From: Bacteroidota bacterium
GTDB taxonomy: Bacteria; Bacteroidota; Bacteroidia; NS11-12g; UBA955
Assembly (NCBI GenBank): GCA_009918425.1
Contig: RGEC01000138.1
Coordinates: 1 to 5,868, forward strand
Direction of reading: 5' to 3'
Length of the DNA stretch: 5,868 nt
Part shown: piece by piece, positions 1-5,502 of the stretch
Layout: the number at the start of each line of letters is the position of its first letter
Numbering within the stretch: the first letter of the stretch is position 1
The notes under the pieces: model-generated
What the model saw: only the letters and a program-made list of their open reading frames with translations
Databases searched by the model: none
Told to the model about the DNA's origin: nothing
Made by a program: the position numbers and the translations under genes

Positions 1-957
1 TATAAATCCAATTTCATTAAAAGTTGGTTTTTCTGCAGGGGCATCGCCATAATACCACCGGTGTATGTGAACACCTGTGCGGGTAGTAAGGTTATCCAGG
101 ACAGGAACGCCCCATTCCTGCAAAGCCGCGGCATTACACCATTGTTCATATTGACCGTGAATGGGCATCACCATTACTCTTTTTCCCATAAATAAGGCCT
201 CCGCCGGTGTCTCAAAACCTCCACCTGTTATAATTCCGTGGCAGTCAATCAAACTTTGGGTGAACATCTCATTGTCAATGGGGTAAAACGTGATGTTATC
301 CAACTGTTTTATGGTTTTGGTTTCACGGGTAAATACCTGAAAATGAATGTAGGTTAGCGATTTTAGATAAGTGGCAATTTCACTGCTTGGGTATTGTGGC
401 AAGTATACGGTCACATATCCTCTGTCTGACGGTTTGGCATTGATGATGGCCGATTTTATTATGGGTGTATTAATGTTTTCATCATATTTTTTAAAATGCA
501 ATCCCAGATTGATACTGCCACTGCAGTAATTTTTAAGAACCCATTCTCCCAGTGCATCTTTTTTATTCGGTCTGGGTGAGAGCGGGCTCTTAAAACTTGC
601 CTGATGTCCGAAGTGCACGGAGCTTATTCGTTTCAGTTTGCATGCCAGAGAAGTAACACATTCAAAGTCATTTAAAATCAGATCATATCGTTCCAACGGC
701 AATTTGGTTGCATCTTTTGCAATCATCAGGGGCTTCAGCTTTTTCGCAATCTTCCAGTAATCCAGACCGCCCTTTTTATTGTAATCCAGGCTTAGGCCTT
801 TGCTGCGGTATACGATGGGCAATCCCTGACCGAGCTGGGCATTGGTGCCGCTTAAGAAAATATCTACCTCACCATATTGTTTCAGATAGGGTAAAATTTC
901 TAAGGCCCGGGAAATATGTCCGTTACCGGTGGCCTGAACAGCGTAGAAAATTCTCAT
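1..957 (-). CDS. GT-B glycosyltransferase, MJ1255-like family (C-terminus beyond window)
   Basis: The frame is open without a stop from ATG at 957-955 to the window edge, giving 319 residues and no stop, so the C-terminus is missing. The protein begins MRIFYAVQATGNGHISRA. The GNGHISRA loop (residues 11-18) is typical of the N-terminal Rossmann half of GT-B enzymes. Residues 245-272 contain GGGFETPAEALFMGKR followed by VMVMPIHGQYEQ, which matches the donor-nucleotide-sugar loop of MurG/GT28-like and Glyco_trans_1_3 (MJ1255-type) proteins. Family members run about 330-370 residues, so roughly 20-50 are probably missing. There is no signal peptide or membrane segment, so it is presumably a cytosolic or peripheral inner-membrane enzyme. 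The start is fixed by the ATGA overlap with the upstream phosphoesterase stop (956-954), implying translational coupling. Donor and acceptor cannot be read from the sequence. A role in glycolipid or surface saccharide synthesis is inference from the partner gene. Confidence 0.87.
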   Translation of the reverse strand, partial: MRIFYAVQATGNGHISRALEILPYLKQYGEVDIFLSGTNAQLGQGLPIVYRSKGLSLDYNKKGGLDYWKIAKKLKPLMIAKDATKLPLERYDLILNDFECVTSLACKLKRISSVHFGHQASFKSPLSPRPNKKDALGEWVLKNYCSGSINLGLHFKKYDENINTPIIKSAIINAKPSDRGYVTVYLPQYPSSEIATYLKSLTYIHFQVFTRETKTIKQLDNITFYPIDNEMFTQSLIDCHGIITGGGFETPAEALFMGKRVMVMPIHGQYEQWCNAAALQEWGVPVLDNLTTRTGVHIHRWYYGDAPAEKPTFNEIGFI

Positions 958-1799
958 TTTACCAAAGATTGAATGACCAGTTCTACAGGGTTGTTGACTA
1001 CATCCGGGAATGGGTGTTTTTTGGTGAATTCAAATACTGTTGCATGTGCAGTTTTTGCTTCGGCATACTGGTAAATGTTCCAGTCGCCGTTTTCATATTC
1101 CAGGGCTGTCAGATTCTCTATCCAGTCACCGCTGTTCAGGTAGCGGATTTTACCGTTTTCTGTTTCAATAATCCTATCCTGTGGCTGATGAATGTGCCCG
1201 CAGATTACATAATCATATTGTTTTTCTATTCCCAGGTCTGCGGCACAGGTCTCAAAATCTCCTATCCAGCGAACGGCTCTTTTTACAGATGCTTTCACTT
1301 TTTTACTGAAGCTCATTTTGTCCCGGCCCAGGGTTTTCAAAATAAAATTGATAAAGCGGTTTAGCAATATGAGCAAGTCATACCCTTTACCACCCAGTTT
1401 GGCAAGCCATTTGGCGGCACCATTGGTGCTGGCATCAAATACGTCACCATGAAATATCCAGGCTTTTTTACCATCAATATCCAATACCAGCTTATCATCC
1501 AGATAAAAATTCCCTATGTTAAAACCTGAGTATCTTCTCAGCATTTCATCGTGGTTTCCGGTTATATAGTAAACTTTAGTGCCCTTACTGATAAATGAAG
1601 TAATTTCTTTGATTACCTGCATATGGGTTGCCGGAAAATACCGTTTACTGAAAGCCCAACCATCAATTATATCACCGTTCAATACCAGAATTTCCGGCTG
1701 TATGGACTTTAGGTATTGAACCAGTTCGGTGGCATGGCAGCCATACGTGCCTAAATGTACATCGCTGATGATAACGGCCTTGAGCCTGCGTGCTTGCAT
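954..1799 (-). CDS. Calcineurin-like metallophosphoesterase, LpxH-like (UDP-2,3-diacylglucosamine diphosphatase family)
   Basis: A complete 281-residue protein with every metallophosphoesterase block in order: DVHLG (D13, H15), NGDIID (D43), GNHDE (N82, H83), HGDVFD (H117) and GHIH (H202, H204). These residues would bind a di-metal centre, usually Mn or Fe. The pattern fits the COG2908 LpxH-like group. LpxH hydrolyses UDP-2,3-diacylglucosamine to lipid X in lipid A synthesis on the inner face of the inner membrane. Two points argue against calling it LpxH outright. It is longer than the roughly 240-residue E. coli enzyme, and block III reads GNHD where E. coli LpxH has GNRD. Residues 120-185 form a basic, partly amphipathic insert (for example KKVKASVKRAVRWIGDFE) that may contact lipid. 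There is no signal peptide. ATG at 1799 places the first motif at residue 13, as expected. It is the first gene of a coupled pair with the glycosyltransferase, and its stop overlaps that gene's start by four bases. Phosphoesterase identity is near certain; the substrate is inferred. Confidence 0.9.
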   Translation of the reverse strand: MQARRLKAVIISDVHLGTYGCHATELVQYLKSIQPEILVLNGDIIDGWAFSKRYFPATHMQVIKEITSFISKGTKVYYITGNHDEMLRRYSGFNIGNFYLDDKLVLDIDGKKAWIFHGDVFDASTNGAAKWLAKLGGKGYDLLILLNRFINFILKTLGRDKMSFSKKVKASVKRAVRWIGDFETCAADLGIEKQYDYVICGHIHQPQDRIIETENGKIRYLNSGDWIENLTALEYENGDWNIYQYAEAKTAHATVFEFTKKHPFPDVVNNPVELVIQSLVK

Positions 1800-1997
1800 G
1801 TACGAAGCTCATTTTGTTTTGTTTTTTAATCATGATTTCCATGTTTTTTGTTTGTTAAAGTTATTTGCCAAACTGCATTGTATGAAACATTGAATTAATA
1901 ATAAATTGATAATTCATGAACAGAGCAATCCCAATATGTAAGAAAAAGTATGGGTTTTTGACATTTTTAATAAACATTCAAGAAAACCTAACGAACT
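1800..1997. other. AT-rich non-coding gap between divergent genes
   Basis: This gap separates the start of the minus-strand phosphoesterase from the truncated plus-strand sulfur gene. It is much richer in A/T than its flanks and has stops in all plus frames. It must hold the promoter of the phosphoesterase pair, but I find no convincing TAnnTTTG/TTTG pair on the minus strand. A perfect 7-bp inverted repeat (TGAATTA at 1891-1897, TAATTCA at 1910-1916, 12-base spacer) is the only clear dyad. Being all but A/T, it could be chance or an operator. I translated the plus frames for the missing N-terminus of the next gene and found no trace of it. Confidence 0.6.
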
Positions 1998-2000
1998 TTG
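1993..2000 (+). promoter_or_regulatory. Possible -7 promoter box at the truncation point
   Basis: GAACTTTG differs from the Bacteroidota -7 consensus TAnnTTTG at one base (G for T). No good TTTG lies 26 bases upstream; the nearest TTTG is at 1957-1960, 36 bases upstream, which is too far. The box ends exactly where homology to the sulfur enzyme begins. Transcription from it would start after the TTG at 1998, so the first in-frame ATG on the message would be at 2076. This is a weak call from a short motif. Confidence 0.2.
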
Positions 2001-3260
2001 TATGCGGATTTTGTTTCCGGGCATGTGGATCTGGCCAAAGCTACCGGAGCCAGCATCGTATATGGACCCACCGATATGAAGCTGGGTTTTGATGCACTGA
2101 TTGCCATCGACGGACAAGAATTTAAGGTAGGAAACATCACCTTAACCCTGTTGCACACCCCGGGCCATACCATGGAAAGTTCCTGTTATCTGCTGAAAGA
2201 TGAAAACGGGAAAGCGACGGCGATATTTACCGGTGATACCCTGTTTATCGGTGATGTGGGACGCCCTGACTTGGCACAGAAGGTGGCGGGAGACCTCACC
2301 CAGGAAAAATTGGCTTCCTATCTGTTTGATTCGCTACGCAACAAAATCATGCCGCTGGCAGATGAAATCATCGTTTATCCTGCTCACGGGGCGGGTTCTG
2401 CCTGTGGCAAAAACATGAGCAAGGAAACTTTTGATACGCTGGGTAATCAGAAGAAAAACAACTATGCCCTGCGGACCGATATGTCCCGCGAAGAATTTAT
2501 CAAAGAGGTAATTACAGGCTTGCTGCCGCCCCCGGCGTATTTTCCCAAGAATGTGATGATGAACATTGAGGGTTATGACAATATCGAACAGGTCATAAAG
2601 CGCGGTACGCAGGCACTTTCCCCTGAAGCATTTGAAGTCGCAGCCAATGAAACCGGTGCTTTAATACTCGATACACGTGCTCCGCAAACATTTGCCAAGG
2701 GCTTCATTCCCAACGCTATCAATATTGGTATTGACGGCAGTTTTGCGGTGTGGGTAGGCACACTCATTCCCGATTTGAAACAAGAAATCCTGATTGTGGC
2801 CGATGAAGGCCGTGAAGCTGAAGTGGTGACCCGCCTGGCCCGTGTAGGTTATGATTTTGCCATAGGATATTTACAGGGGGGCATGCAAAGCTGGATCAAT
2901 GCCGGCAAAGAGGTGGATTCTATCAAAAGCATTTCTGCTGACGAATTGGCAGAAATTAGACAAAGCAACCCGGATGCCGCTATACTGGATGTGCGCAAAA
3001 GCAGTGAATACGGGTCGGAGCATATTTTGGGAGCCGTAAATGCACCCTTGGATTATATCAATGAAAGCATGCTGAATGTGGAAAGAAACAAGACCTGCTA
3101 TGTTCACTGCGCCGGCGGCTACCGTTCCATGATTTTTACATCCATTCTGAAAGCCCGTGGCTATGATAATCTCGTTGATGTGGCAGGAGGATTCGCTGTC
3201 ATTAAGAAATCCGGTAAGTTTCAGATTACGGAATATGTTTGTCCCACCACATTGCTGTAA
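1998..3260 (+). CDS. N-terminally truncated persulfide dioxygenase-rhodanese fusion (CstB-like MBL-fold protein)
   Basis: The reading frame is 420 codons from a TTG (1998), preceded in frame by a stop at 1989-1991. Residues 1-137 are the rear part of a metallo-beta-lactamase fold: ADFVSGH (3-9), TPGHTMES (H57), FTGDTLF (D80) and YPAHG (H130). Residues about 208-305 form a rhodanese-like domain with no cysteine in the active loop (D269-EGREAE), so a pseudo-rhodanese. Residues about 311-420 form a second rhodanese with C371 in CAGGYRS, likely active. This order matches CstB-type enzymes, which oxidise persulfides to sulfite and transfer sulfur to thiosulfate. Intact Bacteroidota homologues are about 470 residues, so 50-60 are absent. 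They include the first strands and both histidines of THxHAD; here the motif reads TLYAD. In ETHE1-type dioxygenases the first of these histidines binds iron, along with the PGHT histidine and the GDT aspartate. Dioxygenase activity should therefore be lost, though the last rhodanese could still work. The rest of the frame is undisturbed, which suggests a recent deletion, a rearrangement or a chimeric assembly. TTG is unlikely to be the native start; the next in-frame ATG is 2076. Confidence 0.85.
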   Translation: MYADFVSGHVDLAKATGASIVYGPTDMKLGFDALIAIDGQEFKVGNITLTLLHTPGHTMESSCYLLKDENGKATAIFTGDTLFIGDVGRPDLAQKVAGDLTQEKLASYLFDSLRNKIMPLADEIIVYPAHGAGSACGKNMSKETFDTLGNQKKNNYALRTDMSREEFIKEVITGLLPPPAYFPKNVMMNIEGYDNIEQVIKRGTQALSPEAFEVAANETGALILDTRAPQTFAKGFIPNAINIGIDGSFAVWVGTLIPDLKQEILIVADEGREAEVVTRLARVGYDFAIGYLQGGMQSWINAGKEVDSIKSISADELAEIRQSNPDAAILDVRKSSEYGSEHILGAVNAPLDYINESMLNVERNKTCYVHCAGGYRSMIFTSILKARGYDNLVDVAGGFAVIKKSGKFQITEYVCPTTLL

Positions 3261-3389
3261 TCGTTCAATCGGTTTTTTGCGTTATTCATCGACATCCACA
3301 GTCTGTGAACAATCTTTTTGGTGCAATTTTTGTTGAATAAGGTAATATTGCCGAAGAATTACGCAAACCAAACAAATATTAAAACCTTT
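3261..3389. other. Intergenic leader with a small dyad and putative promoter
   Basis: This gap lies between the sulfur gene and the lipoprotein. It has no clear terminator: a T6 run at 3273-3278 is not preceded by a GC stem. An 11-bp dyad (CACAG, T, CTGTG at 3297-3307) sits just upstream of the putative -33 element. Its position would suit an operator, but a repeat this short may be chance. The last 30 bases before the ATG are A-rich and lack a Shine-Dalgarno sequence, as is usual in Bacteroidota. Confidence 0.45.
3317..3350 (+). promoter_or_regulatory. Putative Bacteroidota-type promoter for the OmpA lipoprotein
   Basis: TTTG at 3317-3320 and TAATATTG at 3343-3350 lie 26 bases apart start to start, the spacing expected for -33 and -7 elements of the primary sigma factor in this phylum. 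The -7 box has one mismatch to TAnnTTTG. The implied start of transcription, near 3357, gives a leader of about 33 bases before the ATG at 3390. Supported by motif and spacing only. Confidence 0.4.
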
Positions 3390-4232
3390 ATGAAAAAAGT
3401 ACTCGTTGCCATCACCCTTGTTGCGGTGTTTTCTGCAAGTTGCGTTTCCAAGAAGAAATATAACGCAGAGGTAGCCAAGAATGTGCTGTTAAATGATTCG
3501 TTGAACCGCATCACCAATCAGCTGGATGTATGTCTGAGTGATAAACAGGCACAAAGAAATGAAATTAAACGACTGGAGGCTGAAGTGGTAAGCCTGCGTG
3601 CCAATGCCAATAACCTGATGGGGCAGCTGGAAGATTTGTCTATCATCAGCAAAGCGCAGGCAGAGAGCATCAAGCAGTCTTTGATGAACATCAGTTCCAA
3701 GGATTCATATATCAAGGATCTGCAGTCTGCCATGGCCCGCAAAGATTCGCTGAACATGCAGCTGGTGCTGAGCCTGAAAGGCGCCTTGAAAGACATCAAC
3801 GATAAGGACGTAGAAATCAAAGTGGAAGGCAGTGCCGTATTTGTTGACATATCCGATAAGCTGCTCTTCAAACAAAATAGCTTCGAAGTTGAAGGTGGCG
3901 CTCTGAAAGTGCTTGAAAAAGTGGCTACTGTTCTCAAAGCCCAGAAAGACATTACTTTCATGGTAGAAGGCCATACAGATAATGTTCCCATGAACGGTAA
4001 AATTCTGGAAGATAACTGGGATCTGAGTGTATTGCGCGCTACAGCCGTAGTTCGCTTGTTGCAAACCAAATACGGTCTGGATCCTTCCCGCCTGATTGCT
4101 GCAGGCCGTGCCGAGCACAAACCGGTTACTGCCAATGATACAGAAGAAGGCCGCGCTCGTAATCGCCGCACCCGCATTGTTATCCTGCCCCAGCTTGATC
4201 AGTTCTTCAAACTGATTGAGCCCAAGAAATAA
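3390..4232 (+). CDS. OmpA-family outer-membrane lipoprotein with coiled-coil stalk
   Basis: The protein has 280 residues. A lipoprotein signal (MKKVLVAITLVAVFSASC) puts the lipidated cysteine at C18; the lipobox SASC is non-canonical because position -3 is serine, not leucine. VSKKKY follows, a common opening of Bacteroidota OmpA lipoproteins. Residues about 25-140 are heptad-like, rich in K, E, L and N (for example EIKRLEAEVVSLRANANNL), and should form a coiled-coil stalk. Residues about 147-268 are an OmpA C-terminal peptidoglycan-binding domain: LLFKQNSFEVEGGA, VEGHTDNVP (192-200), NWDLSVLRA (209-217) and RARNRRTRIVI (255-265). It likely tethers the outer membrane to the cell wall. Such proteins are often mislabelled MotB, but there is no N-terminal membrane stator helix. 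ATG at 3390 is preferred over the TTG at 3318, which would add 24 residues ahead of the signal peptide and lies within the putative promoter. A terminator follows, so the gene is probably monocistronic. Confidence 0.92.
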   Translation: MKKVLVAITLVAVFSASCVSKKKYNAEVAKNVLLNDSLNRITNQLDVCLSDKQAQRNEIKRLEAEVVSLRANANNLMGQLEDLSIISKAQAESIKQSLMNISSKDSYIKDLQSAMARKDSLNMQLVLSLKGALKDINDKDVEIKVEGSAVFVDISDKLLFKQNSFEVEGGALKVLEKVATVLKAQKDITFMVEGHTDNVPMNGKILEDNWDLSVLRATAVVRLLQTKYGLDPSRLIAAGRAEHKPVTANDTEEGRARNRRTRIVILPQLDQFFKLIEPKK

Positions 4233-4252
4233 TAATATTTCCATGAACATAG

Positions 4253-4278
4253 AAAGGCCGCGTACTGCGGCTTTTTTT
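4253..4278 (+). terminator. Rho-independent terminator after the OmpA lipoprotein gene
   Basis: A GC-rich stem GCCGC (4257-4261) pairs with GCGGC (4267-4271) around a five-base loop. AAAG before it and the first Ts after it extend the pairing, with one G-T wobble. A run of seven Ts (4272-4278) follows. It lies 21 bases after the stop codon. There is no matching T run for the other strand, so it acts on plus-strand transcription. Confidence 0.9.
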
Positions 4279-4290
4279 ATGCAATGCATT

Positions 4291-4298
4291 TACCTTTG
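4291..4298 (+). promoter_or_regulatory. Putative -7 promoter element for the propeller gene
   Basis: TACCTTTG is an exact match to the Bacteroidota -7 consensus TAnnTTTG and lies 13 bases after the terminator T-run and 23 bases before the ATG at 4322. A good -33 TTTG is missing; the T run of the terminator occupies that region. If used, the leader would be short, about 15-20 bases. The location between a terminator and a start codon supports it. Confidence 0.4.
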
Positions 4299-4321
4299 GA
4301 AGCATAACGGTATTCAATTCC

Positions 4322-5422
4322 ATGCAAAAATTCCTTTTTTGGATTTGTATTCAAGCAGCCCTTTCGCTGAAAGGCCAAACCCTGAATGAATATGCCTGGA
4401 ACTTCTACGATACCGCAAACAAAAGTGTTCAAAACAATTTCATTACAGATATTGAGTTTGATTCGAAGGGCAGGGCCTGGGTATCCACGGCCAACTATGG
4501 TGTAAATTATTATGATGAACGTGGATGGCATCACATTAAGCCTGTGGTGCCCGATTCGCTCGTGTATGGCTGGTTTAACGATATGGTTTTTATCAACGAT
4601 GAAACCCTGGCCATTGGAGGCATTCCCGGCATTCTGGTATTGTATCATCTGAAATCCAACCATTGGGAATATCTGCGCATACCGCATTCATCCTTACAGG
4701 CAATGGAAATGTGTGGTTTGCCCGGCAATGCTTTGCTATTGGGCGGAAATCAGGGCTTAATGCACTTTAAGAATGGTGTGTTCAGCACCATTCGGGGTGT
4801 TGATAATGGCGTTATGGGTATTTCTCTTCACGAGAAAAAATGGGTGGATATTCATGCCGGTGACGGAACTTTCCGGTATAGCCTACCTGATGATGGAAGC
4901 CCACGTCTGAAATTCAAAACCAGGCTTACGGATATGGCTTTTTACCGCACAGCGGTGGATGGTAAAGGTCGTCTTTGGGCAAGTGCTTTCAGCGGACTGA
5001 ATTTGTACTGCAAAAAAGATTCGGGTTGGGTTAAAACAACAAATATTCCGCAGACTGCCTATTATAATTATAATGGTTCGTGGCAGTTTACAGCCCATGA
5101 ACTTGCGGTGCTACCCGATGGCAGAATGATGGCAGGCAGCCAGTTTATGCCTCATTTAATCGTAAACAATGAAGCTGACTGGGAAACCTATATGGTTCCC
5201 ATTAAAGGAAAATTTGATGGGATTAATAAAATGGTGGTTGCCCCAGACAGCAGCATCTGGATTGCAACCTGGTACCACGGGGTAGCCGTATTTAGCCATA
5301 AAAGCAATAAAAAACACAAGAAAATCGTACTGCCGCCCCCCGCCATGTCAATTGATCCGCGGCAGCAGCAGCCGAATCCCGGTCGTATAAACGTTCCTAT
5401 CCACAAACTCAGAGACGATTGA
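4322..5422 (+). CDS. Secreted beta-propeller protein with Reg_prop-like repeats, function unknown
   Basis: The protein has 366 residues. The N-terminus (MQKFLFWICIQAALSLKGQ) looks like a short Sec signal peptide, cleaved near residues 18-19; it carries only one early lysine. The rest shows about seven blade-like repeats, starting roughly at residues 41, 86, 127, 165, 205, 259 and 302. The clearest are ITDIEFDSKGRAWVSTANYG (41-60), AVDGKGRLWASAFSGLNLY (211-229) and KMVVAPDSSIWIATWYHGV (303-321). The D-x-x-G-x-x-W-x-[AS]-[ST]-x-x-G-[LV] pattern resembles the two-component regulator propeller repeat found in sensor domains of hybrid histidine kinases. Here there is no membrane helix, kinase or DNA-binding domain: after the last blade comes a lysine-rich stretch (329-335), then a proline/glutamine-rich tail to residue 366. 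It is therefore likely a free periplasmic or surface ligand- or protein-binding propeller. ATG at 4322 is the start that includes the signal peptide. It sits between a terminator and another exported protein and may be co-transcribed with the latter. Confidence 0.8.
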   Translation: MQKFLFWICIQAALSLKGQTLNEYAWNFYDTANKSVQNNFITDIEFDSKGRAWVSTANYGVNYYDERGWHHIKPVVPDSLVYGWFNDMVFINDETLAIGGIPGILVLYHLKSNHWEYLRIPHSSLQAMEMCGLPGNALLLGGNQGLMHFKNGVFSTIRGVDNGVMGISLHEKKWVDIHAGDGTFRYSLPDDGSPRLKFKTRLTDMAFYRTAVDGKGRLWASAFSGLNLYCKKDSGWVKTTNIPQTAYYNYNGSWQFTAHELAVLPDGRMMAGSQFMPHLIVNNEADWETYMVPIKGKFDGINKMVVAPDSSIWIATWYHGVAVFSHKSNKKHKKIVLPPPAMSIDPRQQQPNPGRINVPIHKLRDD

Positions 5423-5502
5423 TTTAGCAGAAGATTACGGCTGAAAAATTAGTACTTTATACTCATTTTTTTCTCGTGTAAACCGATTTGTTTTGTCGGT
5501 TA
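5423..5502. other. Intergenic gap with hairpin abutting the next start codon
   Basis: This 80-bp gap contains a perfect 6-bp inverted repeat (AACCGA at 5481-5486, TCGGTT at 5496-5501, loop of nine) ending two bases before the ATG at 5503. No convincing terminator follows the propeller gene: a T7 run at 5466-5472 lacks a GC stem. Read-through into the next gene is therefore possible. The hairpin could hinder ribosome loading or could be chance. Confidence 0.45.
5481..5501 (+). repeat. Inverted repeat directly upstream of the surface-protein start
   Basis: AACCGA (5481-5486) and TCGGTT (5496-5501) are perfect complements separated by nine T/G-rich bases. In RNA this is a modest six-pair hairpin whose 3' arm ends at the base before the A preceding the ATG. 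No T run follows, so it is not a terminator. It could modulate translation or bind a regulator as DNA. Confidence 0.45.

Noticed and set aside
708..1364. 218-codon plus-strand open frame
   Set aside because: It lies antisense across the end of the phosphoesterase and start of the glycosyltransferase, both of which have family motifs. Its own translation is rich in C, F, Y and W, with no domain.
1958..1963. TTGACA, an exact E. coli -35 hexamer
   Set aside because: No TATAAT-like element lies 16-18 bases downstream, and the primary sigma factor of Bacteroidota uses a different consensus.
1916..2092. 58-codon plus-strand frame crossing the truncation point
   Set aside because: It could have been the missing N-terminus in a shifted frame, but its translation has none of the expected MBL N-terminal strands or THxHAD motif. 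It ends inside the sulfur gene in another frame.
1914..2173. Two short minus-strand frames (67 and 61 codons) at the truncated gene start
   Set aside because: Both overlap the well-supported plus-strand MBL domain antisense and show no motif.
3273..3278. T run after the sulfur gene as a terminator
   Set aside because: No GC-rich stem precedes the T6 run, so it does not qualify as rho-independent.
3318..3389. Upstream TTG start extending the OmpA lipoprotein by 24 residues
   Set aside because: The extension would bury the lipoprotein signal inside the protein and overlaps the putative promoter; the ATG at 3390 opens directly with MKK and a hydrophobic core.
3518..4177. 219-codon minus-strand open frame
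   Set aside because: It lies entirely antisense to the OmpA lipoprotein. The translation is serine/arginine/leucine-rich shadow sequence with no recognisable motif.
3705..4289. 194-codon minus-strand open frame
   Set aside because: Antisense to the OmpA domain and running through the terminator hairpin; no motif and no credible start context.
4277..4687. 136-codon minus-strand open frame
   Set aside because: Antisense to the signal peptide and first blades of the propeller protein; starts and ends without context and has no domain.
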